Of a stretch of 64,000 nt of DNA, positions 47,628 to 58,606 are shown piece by piece; the stretch's first letter is position 1; every line of letters begins with the position of its first letter. The notes under the pieces are model-generated. The model was not told the DNA's origin and made no database searches. It saw nothing but the letters and a program-made list of their open reading frames with translations. Made by a program: the position numbers and the translations under genes. Location: positions 22,371,366-22,435,365 of the forward strand of contig NC_023758.2 in NCBI RefSeq assembly GCF_000499845.2, read 5' to 3'. Source of the stretch: Phaseolus vulgaris (lineage: Eukaryota > Streptophyta > Magnoliopsida > Fabales > Fabaceae).

Positions 47628-49487
47628 TCAAGCATTATCTTTCGAGATAAGAGCTACCTCTGCCAATTGAATGTTACCACTTAGTAGTGATGCTTTGTCA
47701 GATGGAAGGAAGGAAAACCCGTCAAGAAGTTTCAAACACTTTAAGCCCCATTTTCCCATCAAAAACTCAATAAGGTGATGCCCACTGCAAACAATTAATT
47801 AGCTAAACTAAATATTCTGGTTGTAGAGCTACAGCGAAAGTTCAGAGGATCATATGGAATGAAAAGTACCTTCGATTATGGTATGACGTTATAAAAATCG
47901 ACCCGGGAGAATTTTGGAGCAAGAATGTCACAGTAGCAAAGAGGTCATCAAAGGCTAAATAATATGCAAAAAACAAACTTTAGTCCAATTCAAAGAGGAA
48001 GGCGACCCATAAGGGAATAAGTAGTGCAGTCCTTTATTTCTAACCATTTGAATCATACAATACATCGGCCCCTAGAATAAGTGTGGGCTGTAAATTGAAT
48101 AAGGGTGAATCCCAAACACCCCACGTCAATCCCAACACCTACAAATAGAAGCCAAAACATTTAGAAAACATAAACAACTAACAATATCATAAAATTTCAA
48201 CATCATGAACACCCCCAAACAAGCATTAAGCTTCCACTCGTTCACCACTTCTGGAAATTCCATGTCACACACAGACTTCCATAATATATACTGAAACATT
48301 AACATTCAACCAAGCACATTTTCACCACAGGCTTCATTATCTGGAATATGTTGAAACAATCACTATAAAGAGATAGCTTACATTGCACTCAAGTTTGTTC
48401 AAGTCACAAACTCTTCTCATGTTGTCAAGCACCTGCAAGTCAAAAATAAAACATTATGCAGTCAACTGATAATATATCTATTAAATTTCAGGATCCGATC
48501 AACAATTTAATCACAAGCTTATAATAATCATATAAGAATGTTGTTAATAAAGAACACAGTCATATTGGCAATTACTTTATTTGTTTAAAAATCACATATA
48601 TCTTCCATGAAGGACAGTTTATTCAAACTGGATAAGAATCCAATGAACAATAAACCCTAAATCAATCATCACATCTGCATATCCAGCCAGACTCAAAGTT
48701 AAACACTTTTAGTCGACCAGGCTTTAGACCCGTACTTTAAAATTGAAAAAATTAATCCTCTTACATTGGAAACATGAGACTTTAGTTCATTCTTTTACAT
48801 GCTTAAACTAAACTCGACATTCAGTGGTAGTTTTTTTATCACTACAAAGTTTGTAATAAATGACTAAATTCCCATGTTTTCTCAAGTTAAAGAGATTAAA
48901 TTCCTCAATTTGAAAGTTTAGGAATCAAAAATCAATATTTACCAAAAGTAAAGGGAACAAAAATACGTTTTTTTTTTCAAATAACAATAATTGGACGACA
49001 TTAATGTAACACCTCTAATCTGGTGGAGTTATCTGTAAGAGTGACACGAGCACCGAGTTTTGCTGCAACCAAGCCAGGCAAGGAAGTTCCAGCACCTAGC
49101 TGCATGAATATAATAAGAAAAAACGAAAATAAAGTAGACATAAGCACGAATTTGAAATAATAAGAAGTACCTCAACAACGGTGGCTCCTGAAAACCGATG
49201 CTTCTGCTGCCACACGTACTCAGCAAGAACTACGCTGCAGGGCCAGACAAAGAGGCCATAATCTTCCTTCATGTTCTACGTTGAAAGTACAGAAATAACA
49301 GAAGAAGAGTAATCGTTAGTTGATTGGGAAATTCATGTCTATGTGGAGATGTTGGGAAGTGAAGAACCTCGATGATGGAGATGGAGAAGCCTGGAGTTTC
49401 AGAATCATCGCTGAAACAGTGGCGAGAAACAGTGGTCATGGTGAGAGTGTCATCACACTCTTCATCATCCCAATCTTTCTCTTCCAT
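47628..49487 (-). CDS. METTL23-like protein methyltransferase (Methyltransf_16)
   Basis: Seven exons on the minus strand with GT/AG borders and consistent phase: 49487-49368, 49275-49171, 49099-49013, 48432-48382, 48138-48045, 47954-47870 and 47784-47628, giving 232 aa. The first ATG in frame is at 49487. After an acidic N-terminus (MEEKDWDDEE) come YGLFVWPCSVVLAEYVW and the S-adenosylmethionine-binding motif VELGAGTSLPGLVAAKLGA (Gly77-Ser81 core). Next are TDN (acidic end of motif I) and the family's post-motif LILGADVLYD (Asp146 to Asp150). The C-terminus SGNIQLAEVALISKD forms the last strand. This is the seven-beta-strand methyltransferase family 16, whose METTL21/23 members methylate lysine or arginine on proteins; METTL23 is the closest in style. 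The substrate in plants is unknown. It is convergent with the peroxidase gene. Confidence 0.9.
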
Positions 49488-50147
49488 GCTTCCCACCAAA
49501 AGGAGTTAACTGAAACCTCCAAATTTCAGAGGGAATTGGGGGCTTCAAAACCCTTATGAAAAATTATGCTAAACTCAATACAATTCTTGATATTATGATG
49601 GTTTTAGAAAAAAAAAATATAATAAACATTAAATTTATATGAAGGTGGCATGTTTATTTAGGTAAGATATAAACAAAACTAAAAGAAAATTAAAAGCATA
49701 GATTACAAATAAATAAAAAATCAGTGCTATGTGTTGAGTTTATTTCAATTACAGACATAATATATGTGGATAAGAGATAAATTTAATAACTTAATTGAAA
49801 TAAATGTAACGAAATATGTATGTAAGGTCTCTCATTACCATCAACATATAGTCTTCTATTTTTTACTTATTTTTTAACATTAGCGACATATGATTTCTTT
49901 ATCACGACAACCAAACATTTAAATACATTAAATACATGTACTAGTAAAATAATCATTCTCTTTATTCTTATTAAAAATAGGAAGTATCTATTATATATAA
50001 TAAACTTCTCAAAATTTAGAGAGGTTGATATTTTAAATCATGTGTTTGATATTCTACTTTAGTTAAATATTTAATAAATTATAATATATAAATATATGTA
50101 AATCTTATTTTAGTAATTAATTTTGTAGAGTGTTCTGACCTCAAGTC
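49488..50147. other. Intergenic DNA between the methyltransferase gene and a gypsy LTR
   Basis: AT-rich, with the methyltransferase promoter presumably near 49490-49700. I see no clear TATA box that I would single out, and no ORF of interest. Confidence 0.5.
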
Positions 50148-50826
50148 TGTTGGATAGCATCGCTAGTGATGGAAAAGGTCCAAGCTCATGATAAAAAAAG
50201 CCCAAACCCAAATACAAGTTCAAGCTTCAGCTCAAGCCCAACAAATAGAAGATCTGGACAAACTAAGCATCATTAGATGTCTTTTTTTTTGTAATTACTT
50301 TTGAATATTTTTAGTAGAACATAAAGGAAGGTGTAGATATAGATATAAGATGTGCAAATGTATAAAGCTAAGTCACACCTTCCATGTGACATAAAAAGAA
50401 AGTGTAGGTGTAGATTTAGAAGGTGCCAAAATAAGAAACCAAGTCACACTTCCCTTGTGACTAGGAATTGGCTCCAAATTCAAATGCTTCTCATTTGAAT
50501 TTCCCTCCACTTTCTTTTGAATTTCCAACCCTCTAAACACTATAAATAAGAGGGCTTGGCTCATGTATTTGCAAGATTAATATACTTAGTGAATTGCTGC
50601 CAAATTGTGTCAATTTCACTTCTTGTCTAAAAACCTCTCAAGGTTAGACTATTGATCTTCAATTCTCACCTTACCAAAGAGAGATGACCTCACCACTCTC
50701 CTTCCCTACCTAGCATGCACCTCCAAGGCCACCACACTTTTTAGGAGGGCCTTGTTCGTCATCCTCCATTGTGCTTCCGCCGATCATCAACAAAATCTCC
50801 AAAATCATGAAGGCACTTCTCCATCA
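50148..50826 (+). repeat. 5' LTR of an interrupted gypsy element
   Basis: The LTR begins TGTTGGATAGC and ends CTTCTCCATCA; TGTTGGA pairs with TCCATCA as imperfect inverted ends. A TATA box (TATAAATAAG) stands at 50541-50550. After two bases follows TGGTATCTAGAGTCATGG (50829-50846), a divergent initiator-Met-type primer-binding site. This gives a + orientation. The left boundary could instead be TGTTCTGACC at 50131; the inverted ends favour 50148. Confidence 0.7.
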
Positions 50827-52618
50827 TTTGGTATCTAGAGTCATGGTCTTCAAGAGATAAGTGCCTTATCTTGTTTTTTATTTTTGTGTTCATTCTAATT
50901 CTGTGTTGTTCTTCATGTGTTCTTGAATGTCTTGTTGTTTTTTACATTTTAATTTGATTTAGATGCTGTTTGGAGAAAACTTGTTATTGAGCTTCTAATT
51001 TTCAAATTTGTGTAGGATTCCATATAGATTTGTGTTGCTGTTTTGTTTTTGGTTTATTTGAGTCTTTATTGCAATTTTAATTGGTTCATATTGTGTTGAT
51101 TTGAGTCATTTTGATTTTTGAATCCAATTGTGTTTTGGCAAGTCATGTTTTTCCTAAATTGTCATCAATTCCAGTGCTGTTTTTGACAATTTTGGTTGCT
51201 TAATTTGCTTTGAGTTCAGCTTTTAATCTAATTTTTTTTATATTCTTTGGTGCATTTTTCTTTTAGATTTGAGTTCATATTTGTGTGATATCCATACAAA
51301 TTCTTATACATCAATTTCATTGTATTTTTGAAGTTTCTTCAAACTCTTTTTGATTTCAGAATTATGATTCCTCTGTTTTTAATTATGTGCTGACTGTTTT
51401 TACTTATCAAATTAAATTCCATCGGAGAAAAATTTTGAAATTCTGAATTTAAGCAGATTGATGTATTAGAAAAAAAAATTCATAATTCAAAATACAGAAA
51501 AAATGATAAATCAAATGAAAAAAGTGTGCATTCTAGCGCGAACAGAGACGGTAATTTGACACCAGATTTGAAAAATTTATCACAATTAATTGGTCCATTG
51601 TTTTGGTGTGATTCCAGCGCCAAAATTTTGCTAAGATCTTGAACTACTTGTGTTTTAAATTTCGAATTCAAATTTCAAATATACAGATCATCATAAATAT
51701 TTTAAGTCACGCATTTTGTGCCTCAAATTTCCAGTAGTACTGTTTTGGTTTTCTTAATCAATTCTAGTGTCATTCCTTAGGTTCAATTTGTGTGCCACCT
51801 TTTATTGAGTGCCTTATTTGATTGCTTGTCAAATTTATTCAATATTCTTTCAAGTTGTGTCATACAATTACTCCATTTGTTGTTGTCCTATTTCTAAATT
51901 GAATTGTTCTTTGTTTTAAATTTGTTGACCTCTATTATTGGTGAAAGAATTTCGAAGTGGTGCTTGTTAAGTTTGGAATTAACCTTTGTGGTGAGTTCAT
52001 CCCTACTTAGTAGGTACTATTTTGAAGATTTAAATTGACTAACCTTAAGAGGTTAAGCAAGGGGCTGCAACAAGTAAGATTACAAAAACATACAAAGTGT
52101 GGGACACAACAAGAAGGAGTACCAAAAGTAAAGGAGTGTATAGTATAGGAAATCTGAATTTTACTTTTTGTAATTCAAGTTCTATGGTATTTCCTTTGAA
52201 TTGTAACTACATTCAACTTTGATTAATTAGTGGAATAATTACGCATTAAACAGTGAGTGTGTCTTCAATGGCTCTAAGTGTCTAAAAGTCTCACCTTAGG
52301 ATACGCCTAGTTTTAAAAAGCTTTCTAGCTAGTAAATTTTAATTGTGTTTAGCTAATTGTTTTTAATTGTTTACTTGCTTTGTTTGTTTAATTGCTGTGC
52401 ATTGTTTTTGCATAAAAATTGTGTTTCTCATTCTTAATTGTGATTTAAGTAAATTACTTAGAAAAAGATTTGTGAGAAGTCTTGAGGGATAGATTTTGGC
52501 AAGGAAAGACTTGGTACTTAAGAGATCCTAGTGATCCACCTCTCTTTCCTGAAAAGCTACCTTCATTACTCTCATTTTCTTTCTTGAGGTAAATTACTTT
52601 TAACACAAAGCTTTAACC
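50827..52618 (+). other. Long untranslated leader of the interrupted gypsy element
   Basis: About 1.8 kb between the primer-binding site and the gag ATG, T-rich and without an ORF of note. A long leader before gag is seen in several plant gypsy families. Confidence 0.5.
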
Positions 52619-52883
52619 ATGCCAGCCCATTCTTCTAAATCTAGTGAAAGTGATCTAAATTCCATTAAAACTCTTTTAAAACAAATAGCAAAGGACTTTC
52701 AATCACTCTCATATAAACATTTGGAACATGAGGAACAAATCAAAGAGCTGAAAATGGTTAAAGAAAATTATGAACACAACAAATCAAAAAGAAGTTCTCA
52801 TGCATCTAACTCTAGGGTAGATAATTCTTCTGGGGAACAAAGCCTTAGAATTAACGAATATTGTCAACCATCCCCTAGGAAAG
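52619..52883 (+). pseudogene. Gag N-terminus of the interrupted gypsy element
   Basis: The frame opens at the ATG at 52619 with MPAHSSKSSESDLNSIKTLL. A Lys/Glu-rich, coiled-coil-like stretch (SYKHLEHEEQIKELKM) and a Ser-rich part follow. After 88 codons it is cut by the LTR of the Tat element starting TGATCC at 52884; the open frame that continues to 52990 is LTR sequence. The rest of the host element would be expected beyond the right edge of the window. Confidence 0.65.
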
Positions 52884-54026
52884 TGATCCTGCCGGTTGAC
52901 CTAGCGCAAGAGCGATGCCTCGTCGCGATCTTCCTCACCAGCTTTGACACCACGTGCCCTTCAAGTCCACACCACAGATTGTCTCTCTGAGAACCTGAAA
53001 ACACAAGATGGTGCCTCTGCGGCCGGTGGCGCTCCAACGCTCAAGTCAGTAACAAGAACACCCAAAAACTGAGAGAAAACTATACTCTGTGGAACCGTAC
53101 TAAAGTGCACTCAACCCAAAACAATGAGCCGTAATGAACGTACCCCTGCAAATTCTGTTAAGTTTACCTTTATAGCTAGGTTTTTTTTCTCTCCAGGCAG
53201 TTACGCTTTGGATGCGTGGCTCGCATCCAACCCTGCACGTGTCACCATATAGGCTGGGGTAGCAGGTAGTACCCAGCCCTACACGTGTCATCATCTGAGC
53301 TAGGATAACTTGAGCGTCATTTCTATATTGCATCAAACCCTACACGTGTCGTCATCTGGGTTGGGCTAACTGGTAGTACCCAACCCTACACGTCTCATCA
53401 TCTGAGTTGGGGTAACTTGAGCGTTATTTCTATGTAGCAACCAGCCGCGCGGCCAAGTCTCCTATTCAAGGAGTAATCTAGCACGTAACACGCTCTGGAA
53501 CACCACCCGACAAGGCGAGTATCAGATGCAACAAAGTACACCATCTCTGTGATATCGCTTGTCGCAGGTGCCACCCTCCTTATTGCTACGCCATGTGTGT
53601 TCCAGCTGAGGAAACCTTGCCACCAACGAATGTCCACTCTGGGAATCCCGTCGTTGATGAGCAAGCTGTTCCCTCCAACTCACTCGACCTTCACGCCCCA
53701 TGCTGGCGTGACAATCGTCTTACTGAACTTACATGCTTGAACTTACTCGTCTGAGCCTCCAACATCTTTAACTAAGTTTACTGGGAAACCCGGCGATGTG
53801 CTCCTTGCGACGATGTCAGACCACCTGATCTTCCATTATCTAACACGTCGATGACACACAAACCCGGCGACAACTGACGATGTACACTGCAGAACGCACT
53901 TCCACGAAAGGCGACCATGCTCACTTCTGGACCATTCATCTTTCTCTTGTGCACGTGTCCTGCTGAGCACGCCCCACATAGTCACTTGCTAGACACGTCA
54001 TCACACCCGGTGACCTGATCGGTACA
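52884..54026 (-). repeat. 3' LTR of the nested Tat element
   Basis: In + coordinates it begins TGATCCTGCCGG, interrupting the gag frame of the older gypsy element, and ends CGGTACA. On the minus strand it therefore runs TGTACCGATC to GGATCA. The G-rich tract GACTGGGGGC lies just outside at about 54030-54039 (minus strand) as polypurine tract. A TATA-like TATAAAGG is on the minus strand at 53167-53174. Inside, a roughly 107-bp unit is duplicated in tandem (CCCTACACGTGTCATCATCT near 53277 and again near 53384). The end could be 54028 instead. Confidence 0.8.
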
Positions 54027-54612
54027 CAAGCCCCCAGTCTTGAGCTGTGGTTTGTATAGCGAAAAGACTAAAGAGTCAAATTTCCGGCGACCTACGTGGC
54101 CTTGCGCGTTGGCGCTCATACTTTTTACTGATTTGACATTTCACCAACCCCTTCAATCAAACGACACGTGGACTTATCAACGACTATTATTTGTTGCCGT
54201 TTGCGCTTCTTGCAACGTTCGAAATTCTTAATACCTTCGCGCCACTTCACTGTTTCATTATCTTCTTCTTCACTTCAAACCCCCGAAATACTCTAGCGAA
54301 AATACTCTAGCGAACGTTTCGTCTCCCTCAATCATCGTCTTGCTTAACACGTTTCTGATCATCAAAAGGTAACCGTTCATCTCTTCCCACTGATATTTGT
54401 TGCATTTTAATCGGTTTGCATCATCCATTAACTGTCTGGAGTATACGCTGTGGGTTGTTTTTGCTCTTTGCTTCGCTTTTTTCTGCGTCTAGGTTTTCTA
54501 GCCTTTTCTCTGCGAGCCCCCCTTGTTCTTTCTGTCTTCCTCTTTTCGGTCGAGTCGTTCTGCTTATAAACTCTCATCTCTTCCCTTTTTCATCTTCTTT
54601 GCAGCTCTTCCG
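54027..54612. other. Spacer between 3' LTR and antisense ORF of the Tat element
   Basis: After the polypurine tract this is pyrimidine-rich on the + strand, which could serve as promoter and leader for the antisense ORF. No coding region is supported here. Confidence 0.4.
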
Positions 54613-57037
54613 ATGGTTTGCACAAAAATCACCCTGAACCCTCCTCCATCCTCTTAAAACCCTCCGACGAAAACTCGTAGGGCCAACCCCTCTTCTTCTC
54701 GCAATCCACCAAGGGATCCCAGTGTCCCTTCGAGCCAGGCCGTGAGACCCGCGTCCTCTCGACCTAACCAACCACAACCAACCCCACCTCAAACCAGCGT
54801 AGCTGTGAGGCCCCTCCCTGACTACAAACGACTGTATCCATGGGCCACTTCAGCCTTGCTGGGTGAGACCTCCTCCATTAACACCGACGTCGACGTCCTC
54901 CGCCTCAAGAAAGGTGATCAAGCTCACCTTTCTTTCAGCAAGGAACACGATGACAAGGTGTCTGTTCATCCTTGTCCTCTCGGAAAACCCATCTGCACTG
55001 ACGACCAGGGGAGCAACGACAAACCCTTCTGCTTTGTCTATGCCACGATGTTCAAGAAGGTCAAGCTCCGCTTCCCCTTCACTCGTTTCGAGAGGGAGCT
55101 CTTGACCGAGCTCGACATAGCCCCCGCCCAGCTTCATCCCAACAGTTGGGCGTTCGTCAGGGCATACCAAATTGTCTGTGCGCACTTGGGACATCCAGCT
55201 TCGGTGGACGTGTTCCTTTATTTGTTCGAGGCCAAGAACCGAGACGATCGTCTATGGGTCAGCCTCAATGGGGTTGCTGGGAGGTCCATCCTCTCTATCT
55301 TCCAGCAATCCTACAAAGACTGGAAAGGGAAGTTCGTGCGCGTCTACTGCAACGACCAAGACCCCACTCTCCTCGATGGATTTCCCTTGTATTGGGTGAA
55401 CAAGGGAAAGAAGGAGACTAGCTTCAGGAGGGCTAGGGGGCCAGAAAAGATGGGGGAGCTCGACAAAGACCTATGAAGAGTTGCCTCCTCCAACGTAACT
55501 TTGGCCACCTCCTCCATCATCGCCTATGAATTCCACGAAGGTCAACTGGACGTTCATATAGGTTTGTCTTTCCCTCATCCCCGAGTTCCCGTTCCTTGAA
55601 TTCGCATCATCCTGCCTTTTACATCGATGTTGTCGTTCTGATTCGCGCGTAGTCTTAACTATCTAGTCCATGCATTGACTCACACTGCTTATTTTCTTGT
55701 GCATCATCAACTGCTTGAATTCGTTGGCTTTTCTGTGCAGATATGATGTTGGGGAAAGAAAGGATGGCTGAGTTGCGCTCCATAGCTAAACTCCACAACC
55801 TGGCAGCGGGCTCCCAAACCATTCCAAATTCCGTTGCAGAAATCGTCGCGGCCCAAGGCAAATCTCCACCAGTTGGCCCATCCACTGCCGTTGCTGTTCC
55901 TGCCCCTGAGCGGAAGAAACTTCCACCTAAAAAGGCTAAGAGGAAAGCCCCCAGGGTGGTGTCGGACGAAAGCACCGAGGATGGGCTAGTCTGCAAAAGG
56001 AAAAGGAGAGCTGTAATCGAACCACCACCAGCTGAAGGCGCCACCCCAGATTACGTCGAGAACCCCCCCAGCGCCTCCACGCCATTCGAGTCCACTGGGG
56101 ATGTTCTTGCTTCAAACGCCTCAGTTGCTGAAGTTGTACCCGAACAGCTTGCTGATACGCAGGCTTCTTCCCAAGCTGCAGCGGAACTCCCCGCCTCACC
56201 ACCACGCCTCGAGGCTCCCCTCGCCATCCAACCTTGGAGGGTGGTGGCGAGAATCAACCTTCACCTCCTCCCTCAACTCCAGCCCTTCCAGCTCCTCTCC
56301 AAGAAGCCTTGAAGTCTTTCACCGTGCGCCTGAACGCCATGGTTGATGAGAGTCTTCCTCAAGTCATCGGTGAAGGTCTGAAAGACTCCTTGAACAAGTT
56401 TGAACTCGATAACCGCATCCGCCAGGAGGAGGCGAGCACCGCGAGAGCTGAAGCTGAGAAAGTCAAATGTGACATGATGATGCAAGGGCTAGAGTTCTCG
56501 CGGGTGGAAAATGCTCTCAACGAGGAGCTCCGAAGTCTGCGCAAAGACAAGGTCGAATTGCGCCTGAAACTGCACAACAAACTTCAGGACGCCGTTGAGT
56601 TGGAGAGCAAACTCGTTCCCATGAGGGAGAGGATTGCAGAGCTGGAGGGGGCCCGAAAAACCGTCGAGGACAAGATGGCGAAGCTGGAGAAAAGGTCAAC
56701 TGAGAGAGAAACCCTTCTGGGGAAAGTTGAAGCAGATCGGGACAAGGCATCCAAAGAACTTAGCGAAACTACCGCCGAGCTTGCCCAAGTGCGCGAGGAG
56801 AACAGCGGGTTCAAGAAGAAGGTCGACGAGCTTGAACTTGAAATTGCCCAGGTTCGTGAAGAGAATAGTGGGTTCAAGACAAAGATCGACGAGCTTGAGC
56901 TTGAAGCTGCCCAGGTTCTTACCTCCGGCTTTGGGGCTACTTTGGAGCAGTTCGCTCGCAAATTCCCCGATCTTGACCTCTCAGAGTTTTCAGTGTACAA
57001 CGAAGTGGTGGATGGCAAGATCATGCCTCCAACTTAA
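54613..57037 (+). pseudogene. Antisense additional ORF of the Tat element (Transposase_28-like plus coiled coil), broken
   Basis: It lies opposite to the element's gag-pol. An ATG at 54613 opens the frame, but a TAA occurs after 14 codons. The frame then stays open through a Pro/Ser-rich part into the Transposase_28-like domain (LDIAPAQLHPNSWAFVRAYQ, FPLYWVNKGKKETSF), with an in-frame TGA at 55474-55476. Coding continues to 55561, where a GT donor and the acceptor TTCTGTGCAG (ending 55740) mark an intron of 179 bases. Exon 2 reads MMLGKERMAELRSIAKLHN, then a basic Pro-rich stretch (PERKKLPPKKAKRK) that looks like a nuclear signal. A frame change near 56240 leads into a long coiled coil with a 21-residue repeat (AQVREENSGFK, twice). 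The end is FPDLDLSEFSVYNEVVDGK. The same ORF type occurs at 354-2293. Confidence 0.8.
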
Positions 57038-58606
57038 TTGTTGCTCCCATCTGCCACTTCAACTTTACCATCTTGAAACTCTTGTATTTAACTTTGATTT
57101 ATATGTAATAACTTTCATTCTGCTCAAACTGTTTTAATATTCATTTATATATATGGCTTCTAATTTTATCTGTTGTGCGATCACCTGGTATAACTGGCTA
57201 GTTTTTGCTCAACCCAATTAACTTAGCACAAACTGGCGCTTAATTCTCTGGAAATCAACTTAACTTGAACAAACGATTAGTCTATAGCAATAACATTTGA
57301 CACGAAATCACTTACTGGGCAGTAGGCGTGGGCCATTCTTAGTATCTGAAATTTCGCTTGCCTGGTCTGCCAAGTGACATGTGTGTATTCCTAGGTTATC
57401 GCCTAAAACTTTGTTGATCTGGGTCTCGCCGTGTAACCTTCTTTCTATTTCAATCTCAAAGCCATGGGCTTTCGGCGACGCCATTTTCCTTTTAACTGGA
57501 AACGTCCCCTGTGGGGCCACCTCATGACTTCATCTTTGCTCGACTGGAAGGTGAGCTGCCTTTCGGATCTCCCTCTACCTTCCCTGAGTCTTTAACCGGA
57601 GATAACTTAAGTCATTGTTCCCTCATCTGGGGTAGAGCCGCCTTTCAGATCCTTCTCTACCTCCTTGAGTTTTAGAACAATGATTTAGGCGGTGAGGTGT
57701 TCTCTGCGAACCTTCCCCAGCCATCCTTTAACTTCTTTTTTAACTGGTCTTACTAGGTCAATATTGATGTTTCACTCAAGGGGAAAGGTGTTTCCATCGA
57801 CCTTCCTTTCCCATACTTAAGATCATTAACACCCTTGACTTTTCAGCTTTATCTTGCCTGAACTCACTTGAGGATGAGAAGGGCTCTTCCTGATGCCTCA
57901 ACTTGCCCAGGGGTTACGTCTCCTCCCCCCTGGATGCACTGAGGACTTTCAAACTTGCCTCAGTTTGCTTACGCAAAGAGGTCTTGCAATCTGCTCTTGC
58001 CTGTACTCGCTCAGGGCGAGGAAGGCTTTTTAATCTCTTCTTGCCTACACTCGCTCGAGGCGAGGAGGTCTTTTTAATCTCTTCTCGCGTACACTCGCTC
58101 AAGGCGAGGAGGACTTTTTAATCTCTTCTCGCCTACACTCGTTCGAGGCGAGGAGGACTTTTTAATCTCTTCTCGCCTACACTCGCTCGAGGCGAGGAGG
58201 ACTTTTTAATCTTTTCTCGCCGAATGGCGATGAGAACTTAAAAAACTTTATACTTGTCCCTCCGATCGCTAGGTGCGGTGAGGACTTAAAACTTTAACTT
58301 ATACCTCCGAGCGCCAGCTGGCGATGAGGGTTTAAAACTTTATGCTTTAAAACTTTGCACTGAATGCATGCGATCTGAATTCGCCGTTGCTTTAAATTAC
58401 ACAAGGGCAACACAGTTTCTTTCCGAAGACTTAAAAAACGATAAGCATGCAAACTTAATAACTTGGAAACTTTGATAAACTTCGAAACCTTCTTTATTGG
58501 GTGACCTCGTTAAAAACCCTCCTTAGGAAAAAAAGAGTGCCCCCGTGAAAATCTGCTTTAACTGAAACATCTTAAACTGTTCAAGTTAATCACTACTTAC
58601 AATGCT
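57038..58606. other. Non-coding spacer of the Tat element between antisense ORF and integrase
   Basis: No gene. It contains repeated phrases such as 'cctttcagatc...ctctacct' near 57550-57660, the 44-bp tandem array at about 57990-58215, and a conserved-looking tail near 58490-58545 (GGGTGACCTCGTTAAAAACC, then AAAAAAAGAGTGCCCCC) typical of this lineage. Confidence 0.6.
57990..58215. repeat. 44-bp tandem repeat, about 5 copies
   Basis: Units of 44 bp contain CTCGCTCGAGGCGAGGAGG followed by ACTTTTTAATCTCTTCTCGC. The TAATCT word falls at 58031, 58075, 58119, 58163 and 58207, exactly 44 apart. Each unit has a small palindrome (CTCGCTCGAGGCGAG). The period is not a multiple of three. Confidence 0.9.

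Noticed and set aside
56584..57024. 146-codon minus-strand ORF opposite the coiled coil at 56.6-57.0 kb
   Set aside because: Ser-rich shadow of the Lys/Glu-rich coiled-coil frame on the other strand; the + strand frame has the conserved ending.
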